From NCBI GenBank assembly GCA_009617715.1, contig VTFK01000191.1, positions 1,240,001-1,304,000 of the forward strand: a DNA stretch of 64,000 bases, read 5' to 3'. Each line of letters opens with the position of its first letter. Position 1 is the stretch's first letter. Shown one piece after another: positions 24,441 through 38,400 of the stretch. The position numbers and the translations under genes are program-made. Origin of the DNA: Plectrocnemia conspersa (lineage: Eukaryota; Arthropoda; Insecta; Trichoptera; Polycentropodidae). Under the pieces are notes generated by a model. It did no database searches, was not told the DNA's origin, and saw only the letters and a program-made list of their open reading frames with translations.

Positions 24441-24490
24441 AAGATCTATATTATTGTCTAATAGAGATCTTATTAGACTGTATAATTGCG

Positions 24491-24997
24491 TAACGGTGGG
24501 CATCATAAGATTCCCTATCGAGCTCGACGGTTTACCGTTACATTCTAATTAGAATCCACTACTATTTGCCTCTCAGCCATACACCGTGGGGGTGTTACCC
24601 TGCGCTTCTAAAGAAATATTCACCATTTTATTTTTATTATATAATAATTCTCTTTTCTTATAATAAATACAAATATTTTATTGCTTTTGGAAACATAGTA
24701 AGAACACAAATAGTAGAAACACATTTAATAATGACTATAATAATTATATTTATTTAAAAGATCGTTGAAATTCTGCGCAAAATTAAAAAAATTAGATACA
24801 TAAGTAGCAAAATTATGGAATGAAGTTAGTGGTATTGTAGGTTAATCAAATTTATTCATTTAACAATCCAGAACTGACGCCGATCTCCTAGAAATAAAAG
24901 TGGGAGGGGTGTCGCACGCAACGAATAAAGAGATAAAGCATGCTATTTCCTGTAACGGTACTTCGTCAGGACGATATGAGAATCTTATGAAGCTAAC
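24491..24997. mobile_element. Degraded element with imperfect terminal inverted repeats, about 0.5 kb
   Basis: Bases 24501-24542 and the complement of 24951-24993 share CATAAGATTC...ATCG and TACCGTTACA words at matching distances, over about 42 bp with roughly three quarters identity. The interior is AT-rich and noncoding. No convincing target duplication is seen. Confidence 0.45.
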
Positions 24998-25065
24998 GGT
25001 GGCCGGAAATCGATAAAATTGTCAACAGTCTTTATTTTATAAAATGTAAATTCGAGGATGCTTAG

Positions 25066-25950
25066 TACTAGGGATTTTAATAATACCAGTATTACCAAGT
25101 GAAAAACAGTCAATACCAGTACTAACATTATTTTTATAATTAATAGGTATTAAAAAAATATTGTGAATAAAAGCAAAACATTCACTACTAGGTAATTATA
25201 GTTTCGACATTATATATTATCAAATTATATCATTATCCCTTTTAATATTAACAATGTTTATGTCCAGTATGTTTTGTAGAAATTTGTGACTTGGAGTTGG
25301 CTTATTTGATAGATGTCTATTAATTCAAGTCAAATTGACTGCCTTATTGCTAAGTTTATGCTGTAATATATTGTTGCTTGCGAATTTTGTATTCTTCGTA
25401 TATTTTTTTAAAATATAAATAACAAGCAGGTCAAATTTTATTTAAATAGCCAAAATTTATGACCAATTAACCGTCTGACTATTAATGAATATTTCGTGCT
25501 TCAAATAATAAGAAGCCTTTGAATAATCTTCCTTGCATTCAGGTACTTCCAAAAATATTATATATAATATCTGATCCATTATTGTGTGATCTACGAGTGC
25601 CAATAAAAATCAATAAGAAGACTGTGCAGAAAAATCCTTTTTGTTCCATTTATTTCTTCACTTCTACTCATTCATTACATTGTCGAAAAAAATGCGAGCG
25701 ACAATTTTTTATTTTTTTGGAACACTTAGTCTAGTAAAACACCATCATTGACAAAATATCGTCTTTCATCTATCGAGTCTGGGTGCCTCCTAATTTTTAT
25801 ACTAGTGACCAGAGCACCATTAGTCAATTTATTGCAATAAAATAATATGTACGGATTTGAAAAAAATAGATTTTTCCGGTACTACCGGTATTTAATTTTG
25901 TAATACCGGTAATATAAAAGGGTGTTTTTGTCCCAATACCGGTACTACTT
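25066..25950. mobile_element. Possible nonautonomous hAT element with ACCGGTA-type ends
   Basis: The left part (25068-25126) reads TAGGGATTTTAATAATACCA and then repeats AATACCAGTA. The right part (25875-25945) carries three copies of ATACCGGTA. Ends built from TAGGGAT... plus reiterated ATACCGGTATT are known from a widespread hAT-type group. The exact right boundary and target duplication are not clear, and no transposase is recognised between. Confidence 0.4.
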
Positions 25951-26139
25951 GTATTGCAAACTTATTTGGAATTTCCAAACGCAATCTGCATAGATCCAGA
26001 TCCATGCTCTTCGTCAACATCGAGATGATCAAGTTTAATTAAGTTTAGTGCTTCTTAACCATTGTGCCTAATAAGTTGGTTTGGTGCTCACTAAAAACAG
26101 CATCCAATCAAGTTTTGAGCCTGCCCCAAAAACTACGGT

Positions 26140-26445
26140 ATAATGCAAACGGTGAACGCATCTCTCTGGGTCGCAATGGCCCGCGGTGCCATAAATCGTG
26201 TCGATAGTGAAAACGATTTGAGCGGCGGCAGGTGTGTGCGCATGCGCACGCGCCCGTGCAGATGCGCGAAACGCCACTTTCTCCGTCCCCTTTCTCACTC
26301 GCGTGTATGCGCGCGCCGCACTCGCACGCAGCGCGTCATGACAGTCGCAGTCTGACCGGCGTCGATCGTATCCGTCCCTGTCTATTTCTATTTCTCTCTC
26401 TTTCTTGCCCCATTTCGACCCGAACTCTCTGTCTCCCCTTTCAAA
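26140..26445 (+). promoter_or_regulatory. CpG-rich promoter and 5' leader of HSD17B12
   Basis: About 300 bp of GC- and CpG-rich sequence ends at the start codon, in sharp contrast to the AT-rich surroundings. The last 80 bp are pyrimidine-rich (TTTCTCTCTCTTTCTTGCC...). No TATA box is obvious, as usual for broadly expressed genes. An NRF-1-type palindrome lies within. Confidence 0.65.
26237..26248. promoter_or_regulatory. NRF-1/Ewg-type palindrome
   Basis: TGCGCATGCGCA is a perfect match to the NRF-1 consensus YGCGCAYGCGCR; the insect orthologue is Erect wing. It lies about 200 bp before the ATG. A second match follows exon 1 at 26647-26658. Binding is inferred. Confidence 0.6.
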
Positions 26446-29400
26446 ATGTCTTTCACGCTCCTTGAAAAGTTCGGCCTGTTTTCCGCCGTTATCTTTGGCT
26501 ACATAGCACTCCGGAAAATCGTAGGTTATATCTACAGCAACTTTCTCGGACCGAGAGCGAGGAGGGTCGACTTCAAGTCGATGGGACAGTGGGCACGTGA
26601 GTACCAACCTCTTGCTTTATATATAATCTCTCACCCCCGCGACGGCCGCGCATGCGCAACGACACCGCGTCGTGCGCTATTTCAATTATTGTCGTTTGGG
26701 TGTGTGTATGTGTATTTCCTGTAATTGATAACGTTTTATATGATATATTTTCGTCTGATATGAGATTTTAATCGTGCGATATCGACCGGTAACCATGATG
26801 TTATTTAAACGTTAAATATACTCGATCGTGTTGATTTTGTTAACCTTTGACAGACAGTGGCTCTCAATAATTACGTCGAGTGACACTATTGTTGACTTTC
26901 AATTATAATGAATATGATCTGAGGATGCACGCGAGAATGCATTTAGATTTCAAGACAATATGAATTATATATAAATGACTATTATTATAACATTACAACA
27001 TGTACAAATAAATAAATAAAAATAAATATAGCGTTTATTTATATTATCGGACCAGTAAATGAAAACAAGTGAATTAAATTTGAAAATGTTAATTTTGATG
27101 AGTTAAAATTTGTTTATTGCTTCCATACTAGTGAAAACAACTCCCACGTAAATGTCAACCGTCAGCTATACATATATAAAGTTAAAAAGAGACGAAAAAT
27201 AAATTGGAATACTATTTTCATTTCTCATTATTGCGCAGGAGGTATTAACATTTCCGACTCCAGCTCCTCTATGTAGGTACATACAAATATAGGTTTATTA
27301 AGTGCAAATCTTATGCATATAGCTTTCGAATAAGAATCATTCAATTTAACGCATGTTGTTTAGAGAAAAGTAGCTATTAAACGCTAAGTAGGATGGAAAA
27401 AGTACTCATTGAAAGTAGCAAAGCCACTCTTCCCTTGAGTTTTTTTTGCTGCGTAACAAAATAATGCGCGTTTTTTAAATGTATAAGTTTGTGTGAAAAA
27501 TTTCCCACTGAACGGGATAAAAGCTACAACATTTTATTAAAAAATAAATTTGAAAAATTTTTTTTTTGCATTGTTTTTGTTTTGCCACTAAATAAATTAT
27601 CATGTCTTATAAAAAAATATTATAAAAAAAAAAAAAAATAAAACTTTTTTTTTTCTTGTTTTACATCTGATTTAAGATTTTCACTTCCTAAATATGAAAA
27701 TGCTGATTACAAAAATAAATTTCCAGTAAAATGACAGATAATTATGAATTTAGAAATTTTGTTGTCATTTTCGTGAAACTATAATGAACGAATTAGTTAT
27801 AATTTTGAAGTTTTATCTTCTTCATTTAAGAAAAATTCCATTTGACTTGTATGTAAAATTTATAAGATATTCTTATTCTGCAACTAATTGTACCCAAAAA
27901 CTTGTAATTATAATATAAAAAGAATCTCTTTTGTAAACGCATCTTTGCACTGTTTTAATAAAATATCAGAAAGTAATGAAACATGGAAAATTTACGTGCT
28001 GCGCGGCTTATCAAGCTTCGAAATATATGATTTTACTTGTATTGTAGTTTACTACCAAAGTTTTAAAAATTTTCACGTCACCTAAATAAATGATTTATTA
28101 TTTTTCAAAGAAAAATAATTCAAAAGTTCTTGCACTTTTTAAACCATATTTGCACTAAATATAGCTTAACAAAGTTCAAAGTTATTATTTTAATATAAAT
28201 AATTAATTTACTATATAATATTTTTTTTAAACTACGACAAAGAAAAAGGAAAGTGGGGTATTTGTGAAATACTTTTTTTTGCACTTATATTTTTTCTAAC
28301 CTTCCCGTTCTGATTTAAAAATCTGCGCGCTCCGGTGATGTATACTCAGTGTACACCTAAACATAATTATCTATAATTGTAAAAACATGCATCATATTAC
28401 GATATATTATCATTATATTATTAGTCAAAGTTAAAACGTAGCAATTATCGTAATACTATTCTCTATATATGCAGAAATTAAACGTACAAAAATTATAGGT
28501 ACGTGATTACAAAAATAATATTTAAAAAATCAAGTTTAAAATCTCTGTTGTGCAAAGTGAAAAATATGACTGGAAACACTTAATAAACTATTACTCAATT
28601 TTTTGACAGGATATTAATAATTATTTAAATATTTCATTTAGAAAATACTTGTATCATAAATATGCCTAAAATCAAAACATTTTATTTTACATATTTATAG
28701 AAATATTTACATAATAAGATGACGTGTACACTCTGTTTACGTCACAGTAAAAGTAAGGTTAAAATGATATTGGATTGACCGTGTAGCTTGAAAATTTGGA
28801 ATTTTGAAAAAAAATTCAAATCTAGTTTTATCAAACTTTTTTATTTAAATAAATGACAATGTGATGTGTGAAGTCTTATGTTTAACTGCTTTTACCTTTA
28901 AAGAAAATACTGATGTAGAATTAGCTGCGTAGCGCAAAAATCACTTTGTGTTTATAAAAAATTAAATTATAAAGACACAAATATATATATTTTTTATGAA
29001 AAAATCTGTATCCTATTGAATATTAGGATCAATACTACAAGATCCATGTGCATATACATATATCACGTCTATCTAATACTGATATTGTCTTAATTTTTAA
29101 TAAAATTAGCTATTCAAGAGATACATTTTCTGATAATAAATATTATATATAATTAGTAAATGTTTCAATACTTTATATTGTAATACATATAGTATTTAAA
29201 CGCGATGATTTATTCGTTTATAAATGCGTTGCCGCTTGTTTTGATCATTATGTAAATTAGCAACAAAATACATAAAATATTTTTAAGACTTATCCTTGAA
29301 TAACGTCAGTCGATTATATATATATATATATAATATATATGACTTAGTATCTCTAAGTAGAAGTTTTTACCAGTAAAACCCCCAATAAACGATCTTCAAT

Positions 29401-32400
29401 GATGAGCCAATTTACGAGTCAACCAAAAATTTTGTCGCTTCGCAAAAATATTAAGCACGTCCTCCCAAAATCATAACAAAATATTTTTGATATACTACAT
29501 ATAAATATTATTATTGTAAGTAAAAAATGTAAAAAATCAAAATCATCAAAGTATATGATACAATACATATTATAGATATATTTATAAATATAAATATAAT
29601 CATTACTACAAATATAAAGGTGTATCTTTTCATTTAAAATAGAGGGCTATAAATATAAATGTATAGTACTTTAAACCAACATTTTCAGTAAAAAACGTCA
29701 AAGTTCAATTTGCCTAAATATACAATACCATTGATTTTTAAAAAATCGTCATTTTTAAGAGGTACGTTTGGTGCAATAATTAATGTTAACAAAATATATT
29801 TGACTTTTTTTGCGACAATTTGTTTAAATTGTACCATGGTATAGAATGCATTATCCCAAGACCTAGATTTTTTAAACATAATTTGCTTTTTGTTGATTTT
29901 TAATTGTTGTTAGTTACCAAGCAACTTGATAAACATAAGCATGTATATTAATTGTAATTTTTTCGTGTGTAGTGTTAGTTAAATGTTTCAATATCATGGT
30001 GAATAACCGATAAATTTTATTTGGTATGTTATCGATTTAATATTTATTCGTTTTTCATATGAAATAATGTTAATATAATGAACTGACATTTTTCGTAAAA
30101 GTAAATAAAAACATTAAATATATTTATTTGCATATTTTAATAAATTATTTTTTAAACTCGAAGGTTAATAACTACTAATATAATAATTGCGATAAATTAT
30201 GTTTATTTTTAATCAGTAAAATGTCTGATCTTATATTTATTTATTTTAAATTTCATTCAAGCTAAAACACTATCACATATTATTGAATATGGTAATTACA
30301 TAATTTAGGAAAAAACGTGGCATAAATTTAAATAATAAATGCAATTTTTAGTCATTATATGTATTCTTACTTTAGCATTTAAATTAAACACATTAATAAA
30401 AAATAGCAATAACAATAAAATAAAACAATAAAAAAAATTATTGTCTTAAAAACGTATTTTTAAATTTTATGTTTTGTTATCACAAAACCTTGAAATGTAT
30501 TTTAAATAAACATATTCTGAATAAACTTATGAACGTCTAGGTCAGGTCAGCTGATATAAATAAAGGGATCGATTATCTATTCTAGTCTGCCATAAAATAC
30601 ATATTTAATTAATAATTGCATTTTTTATTGCGTTTCACAAAATCCATTTTTTATATACAATTATTATTTCGAGATATTTTTGCGAAATTTCGTATGCAAA
30701 GTATAATATATACAATATCATCTTATATAATATAACTAGTTTTTCCTGACTATTGTAGGATATAAAAATTTAAGAATCTCGTTTAACTAGTGACATACAT
30801 ATGTAAATATCTATTGAAAAAAATGCCATGTTTTCACGTTATAGCATATGCATTTATTCGATTTTAGCATACGGCAAACGGAAACCGTTTACACAAAGGT
30901 CAAAATTTACAATAAAATTGCGTTGAAAGCATCAAACTGTGATTTATAAATATAATGTATATATTTTAAAGCATCTGACTCTGGGCTGATAAATTAAGCA
31001 GGAAGTGGTGTCATGTTACAAGATTGAACTTAATAGGTGACTAACTTGTCTTGTTATATAATATTATTTTTCTACTGTAAAGTTGCTTTTTCTGAATTAA
31101 TGGTACAATGTATTTATGACCAGATTTTTTTACAATATATACATTGTATTGTAGATAAGGTTTAAATAGAATAGATTTTAAAATAAATTATTTTATACCG
31201 ATATATACTTAGTGTAATATCATATAATATTATCATACTATTTACTATGATATATGGATGATTCAAAGTTATTGCAAACATCGTAATTCATACAACTTAT
31301 CTAGGGTCAAAGATTCCACATTCGATTTCCAATGTATCAATTGTTATTGAAAAACATGCTTACTCACTACTATTATTTAATTATTTTTACAATAGAAACG
31401 CTGACCGCGTGTTATAAATACGATATATTGTTGCAAATGAGGACGACACGTGTTTTAACATGTTACTCGTGCGACACGAAATGTGCATATAATTATTTTA
31501 AGGCACACATGTTCATTTATGTTATAATATAAAAAAAAAACTAACGGCAGTTATATAAAGTACAACTTTTTAATTTAAAAATTATTGATATTGTATAACC
31601 AGTCAATAAGTTGCTTAATATTGATAGATTTTCTACGGAAAGTTAGATTAATAAAACTTTCTATTCTAAAATGCATGGTAATAATTATTTATCGTCATTC
31701 GTCACAATATTTTTTGTAAAACGCAATAGCTTTATTTATCAGTTGGTTGATTAGTTTTATGCGATAGTAACTTTTTATTGATTAACATTGGACTTACATA
31801 CCCTTTTTTATGATTAAATATTATATGAAAGTAACATACATAATTCATTATTTTTATTTAATAAATACTTATTTAAACTATCAAAGCATATGAACTTTAT
31901 TACTTCAGTGATATTAAATTTAACATTTATTATCTTATTAACAATATTTGTTATTAAATGTACAGTATTTGATCTATTGTTATTATTTCTAGGCTCACGA
32001 ATAAATTGGAAGTAATGAAAAGTTTATATGAAATAATTCTTTACCATAGCATTATTATTTATTATATATAGGATATATTCATATGCTTAAATTTAAAGCA
32101 GGTTATTAAATAATTATGGCAAATAACTGTTATTGTGCAATCCTATAAAAATAATTAAAATAACACACGAAATCGTATACATATGTTATAATTTACTATA
32201 GTGAAAATAGTATATTAGTAGAGAAACTAATTTTAGAATTGGATTAAATATTTCCAAACTACAATAAGTATTTTTACTTTGTATATGACAAATCATCTTT
32301 TTTTATCGAATCAATTTGACTTTACGATCTATAGTTGGTCGTCCATTTTATCTATACATAAAGTAGATATTTTTCACATAAAGTATGATTTTGTGAAGAT

Positions 32401-35400
32401 TAAATTACGTAGTTCTATTAGGTTAATATTCTTGCTCCTCTTCAACATGCCATTAAAAACTCCCATAGATCCATAAAAATGGTGATAAATTGTATTTCTG
32501 CTATGTTTTTTTAATATAGTCCTTCACAAACATATCAATATAATCACTGTCGGCCAGCGCTAGTAGACAAACAACACTGTTTTCATCCGCGTCATTCAAT
32601 CTTTTTTCAGATGTCTATACAATATAAAGTATAGATCGTATTCGTAATTATATCCTAGTACGTTTTTACTAGGTAGCGTTTATGCAATAAAGCCCTAAAT
32701 AAAGCTGCTAAGGAATGGTATTTTGGCGACGGGATGGTAATGGGTGTCATTTAGACACAGATTGAACCGCCTTTATCGACGATTTATGAAGTTTTTACAT
32801 GTTTTTTACATTTGAGCGGAACACAGTGGAAGGAATTAGTCACGCCAGTGTTACCAGAGTGCCGCCAAGTTTTGGCCATAAAAAATCTAAATAAATACAT
32901 TTAATTCGGCCCCCTATAGTTTTGAAAATTAAATGATGCTAGATTTTCAGCTGCGGTTTATAGAGTCGCGATCGCGTCCCCTATTCTTGTCCATCACGTC
33001 TAGAACGCCCCCCTCCTTACACAACCTATTCAGCTTCTCAACAAGCTTGCCAATCCCAAGGATATTTTTGCTATGATAGGCTTTAGCAATTTATAAGGGA
33101 AAATACACGTATTTTTTAGGACTGCAATACAATAATTTTTTAAGTGTATTTTTAAATATATAAATAAGTTTTTTTTTATTAAAAGTCATCATGACGCATT
33201 GAGGAAACTTGACATAAATATATGTAATAAATTAATACATACATATTATACATCAAAATTAGCATTTCGAGAAAAAAACGAAAACTTATAGGAAAAAATA
33301 ATAAGTGTAATTTAACGTATTAATTGCCTTTGTTCAAAAAAATACAGTATTATTCTACTTTATAATGAAAAAGTACGTTTTATATAATATATTTATATTG
33401 CCAAAAACACAGTAAGGTCTAATAAAATATAATGACAATACTCTAAGGCGAATCTAGACTTTGAAGACAATATATTTTTATTTAATTGGGGACTAATAAT
33501 ATTATATATCTATGAGAGATTTATTTTCAGTGTATTTTTATGGCACAGTTTGATTCTGAGAATCTAATCCTTATTATTTTTTACGTAGGATATGTGATAG
33601 TTACAAATCAATACATCTGATTCAAAAAACAGCAAAAAAACACTACATTAATTATTATATCATAAAAACTTGAGTCACCACTGTATTCCTATTTACGGGA
33701 TATACTGTATATGTTCCAAATTTAATTATTGTATTATATTTATATTAATAAACATATATTTAAATTCCATTGCTCAGTGAATGCACTTTACTATTAATTT
33801 ATTTAATCAAGAATATGTTGGTCAAAGAGCCATGAAATAATTTAGTGTTATAGTTTAAGCATAAATGTCATTTTCACTAGCGTCTTAGTGAAATCATATA
33901 CAAATAAATGTTCACCGGTAGATTTGTAGTTTTACTAAATGTTTATGAAACTCAAATCGACAATTGCGAAACATCCATTTTCTGTTCAAACCTAATCTAA
34001 ACAAATTACCCAAACATTTTTAACTTTCATTGGGTTAGGTTTAACAAGTCTGTGGAAATATGCGTACCAGATTATCCGTTTGTGAACTAATACAGTTCTA
34101 CTAATATCGAGAAGTTAAATGGTTTATCAATTGTTGTAAACATTTTAATTATCTGATTTAATTAAATTATATTTATATTAGTGAAAATATAATTTCACTT
34201 TATGTATTAACTCACGCTCTCTGATGTGAAACATAATTAGTAATTAGAAAACTGATATATTTTACGAAAGGCTTAAAACCAACGCAAGTTATTTAATAGT
34301 ATGCATAGAATAGTTATACGGTTATATGTTCTCACGTGAAATAAAAGTGAATTTTTTAGGGTTATTGTTTTTCGCCGTTTTAGCGGTTAAGGTCACGTTT
34401 TTCCTCGTCATCTCGTGCGGCTCGTCGCGTTTTCGCCATTACTTTCTTTTCTTATTCTTCTTGAGAGGAAGAAGAATGCAACTTTCACATTCGTATTCCT
34501 TCTCCAGCTCGGCACCGATACGAGTCAGTCAAAAATAAACTGCGGTTCGCAACGTCGCCGATCCACTTCCATACGATTTAAATATAGTTGATACAGTTTT
34601 TTCTTGTATATTTTTTTTCGAACGAGACTCGAGCGAAAGAACGGTAAAAACACTTGTTTAATTTTTGAGGTTTAAGTTAATAAATAATTAGGTTTAACCG
34701 CGTAACCGTCGCGGCGGGCGGACGTTGCGAAACGGTTAAAATTAACAATGTTACAAAAGTTAATTTCGCGAAATTTGTATTAGTCATTTGTGCAACGTTG
34801 TGTATATATTTTATTACAATAATATCATTCCAATTAGACGTATTATTAGATATATTTATTATATTTCAATAAATAGTATTAAATTCATAAACAATACTGC
34901 AAAGTTTAGTTGAAATCGGATTGGTAGTTGTTGTGTTTTTGACATTTCATTCAGTCAATCAAATTAAAACAACATCTGTTTATGATATTTAAATACGTTT
35001 TAATGTAATCTAATGGTTTCAAAATTTAAAGTATCGTAACTGAGGTGGCACATTTAAAAGTTGCTTGAGAACGTATTTTAAATAATTAATTGATTCAATA
35101 TGAAAAGTGACAAAAGTCAAAGTGTATGTATTTTTACCATACGAACAATGTTCAGTGGCATATGCAAATGTAATTTTTATTTTGATTACTTAAATGATTA
35201 AATATGATAAAAAATATGCATTTTGGAACACTGACGCCGTTTATTTTTTCGGACCAATTAACAACAATTTTTTTAGAATCATCTCGCTCCAGTAACATTA
35301 TTTTTTATATACACACATATATATGTATATTAATATTATTAATCGATCGCAAATCTGGACCGGTTCATATATGAGAGTGCTAGACAGTTGCTTTCACTTG

Positions 35401-38400
35401 CGGTCATCAACTCTTGGGATCGTTTTCATAATTTTCCCATACGCACACAACAGAAGACAGAACGACAGAAATTAATATCACAGATTTCACTTTCATTAAG
35501 AATAGTGTTTTTCTAGCTGTGTGTATAATACATATTTTCCCAAATAAATACGTTCATTGTCATTCAAATCAAGGTTGTATGAAATTGCTAAAATAATATT
35601 TGGCAATACCCATCAAAAAATATAACAATCAATTAAAAATATACATGCAAAATATAATATAAAAACGAAAGTCTGTTATTGAATTTTGCTCTTATATAAT
35701 ATAACGGCAATGTGTTTCTTTACTCTCTCCAAAATCCCACTAAAATGTTACTTTTGCCGTTATCATAAGGATACTATTATATACTAAACCACAACTACGT
35801 AAAATATTCCGCTAGCCATAATCATTTTCAGTGCTTTATTTTTAGTATTTAATCTGCGTGTGTATTTAATTTATGAAAATATTAAGTATTATTTATGAAA
35901 ATTCTAATATATTTTATTTATATCTGTTATATTTAGCTTGTTATCAATATATGTTATTTAAATTATTAACCACTGTTTGATTATTCTACAGTTACAATAA
36001 ATTTAAAGTATATTATGTGAACATTTTTTTACGTTCCTTATTATATAGTTTAATAATAGTTTACACATATAATAGACTTGGTACTCCACTTTTCAAAACC
36101 CATAATAGTTGATTAGATATGCTTAATTTAATAATCCTAAGTTGCTAGTTTCGCCAGACCTTACCGATTCTCTCTAACCGTTATGGTGTTGAGGTTCGAA
36201 TTTTACTTTCGCAAACTTGTACAGTTAGCTTGCTCCACGTGCAAGGTTAATTTCACTCCTCGGATTTGGAGTACTCACTCCCTCCACGTTCAGCTGCACG
36301 GGAGTAGGTCACGACTGCACATTGCCGGCAGCTGTGGGCGAGAGAAGCGCGCCAGGGTTCGTCAACCTTTGGCCGCCGGCCGGATCTTATCGAATCCTTG
36401 ATAATGAACAGCTGTATTGTATGGCATGCAATAATATTCAACGTTTGGTTAACGATGTTGGGAAAGAAAACAAATTCAGTTCATGAAAAGTATATATGAG
36501 CGTATTATAATATATACATTTGAATAATTCAGGATAATATATTATAAAAGTCATTGATCATTCCTACTGATGGAAGGAATACCAAAACACATTTGTATTA
36601 CCATTTTCATGTGTTATGCATTAGATAGAATATGTGTATTTAAACTAGTTTTGAGATACCCATATTTTACTTTTTCTAAATAAATTTAACATATATAATA
36701 TACCTTTGTATGAATCTCTATAACATATATAGTAGTTATATTATTTTTTATTCAGTTAAAATAATAATATGTTAAAAATAATGATTTTTTCGGTTATAAG
36801 GACTTTTTCGTAAAATATGAATAAGAATTTTTTTTATACAATTTACTTATTAAATTGTGAACATTGTCTTTTAATATTGTTTATGTTAAAATATAAATGT
36901 ATAAATGTAACTAAAAGTTTGCTTTGATTATTCCGTTTAAAGTATGTAAATGGTATCCAAGAGAGTCACGATTGCGTCCCTTATTCTTGCCCGTCACGGC
37001 CAGGGTGTCAGTGTTTGAGAACACTCTATACACGAACCATCCAGCTTCTTAACGAGCTTGTCAAACGCAAGGGTGCTTTTTGCGATAATTTTGAAGAGCT
37101 GGAAGCAATCATATAGGATGGTTCTTATCTATTTTACTTGTCCATAATATATATTTTTCAATATATAATGATATAATTTACCTTTTGTGTAAGTTTTTAA
37201 AAAGTATGTTTATGAATACGTATGTATGATGTTAAGATTTGTTTTATTTTTTTTATTATATATTTCATTTATTTTTTTGTTAATTTTTGTTCTTATCTAT
37301 TTATTTTTTAATAAAAAATAACACTAAAATTATTTTTGAAATTATAATAATTTAATTTAAGGCAAAAAACACTATAATAGGAAACATTTTGAAAAAAGCC
37401 AAAGAAAATTAATATAATGCTATTTTATATTTGTTTCATTATACATGCTTCCAAAACATTGTAAATCTTCTATATATTTGCCCCCTACATTGTGTGCTGT
37501 GTATCGTCGTCATCCGACAAATTTTCTTAAAGTAATATCACCAATTTATCTTAGTACATATTATACTGTTTAAAATATGTTAAAACAATTTTAAGGCTTG
37601 TGAATTATATTGTTGTATTCTATAAAAGCATACACAAGGTTAATTATTTTACTTATATATATTATGGACACATAAAAAACAAAATTTAAATAATTTATAG
37701 CTTCGTTTGCAATTTATATGGTGTTAAATATTTTTATATTACTTCCTGAATCTTATGCAAATATATATTTAAAAAACGATTTATATACATGTAAGGAAAA
37801 TTTGCTGCGATGTCAGTTTAGGTTAAATTTTCGTGTATTCCAGCCAGAAACGAGGTGAAGTTTTTGGCAGTGTTATGGATTATACACAATCGAAAAAATT
37901 GAGATTATTGACTTTACTCTTCAATCTGGATGATTTGAACGTAAAATATTTTTTGTTAATAATTGATAAAAACATAAATATTTGGCAATATTGAAATTTT
38001 TAGTTTCGCTACCTTCTTGCTTGTAGATGGTAATTTGGAGAATGCGTCTTATATGCATCGTCTATAATAGGTCTTTCAGGATTCTAATCCTTTGGGGTGT
38101 GACTTCGGAATATAATTTTTGTGTTAGTTGTTCAAGTGGTCGTTATGGTGTTCCCTAAATTGTGATTTACTCGCACAGTATAATATGGCATATCGAAGAC
38201 TTGAAAAATATTTAAAATTATTTTTCAACTTTGTTGTCACTGCAAATCTAAAAGTAGGCAAATAGGTAAATTGTCAATTTTATAATAATATTATCTTTTA
38301 GATACACGTATCTGGTGGATTTTATATCCTTTTTTTAAATCCACAAACCCTTCCTTTTATGATAAACCCGTGAAATAATAAATAGTGTAGTTTTTCTTAT

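Noticed and set aside
26068..26607. 179-codon open frame on the - strand over the HSD17B12 promoter and exon 1
   Set aside because: It is a by-product of high GC and CpG content opposite a true exon. Low-complexity protein with no family resemblance.
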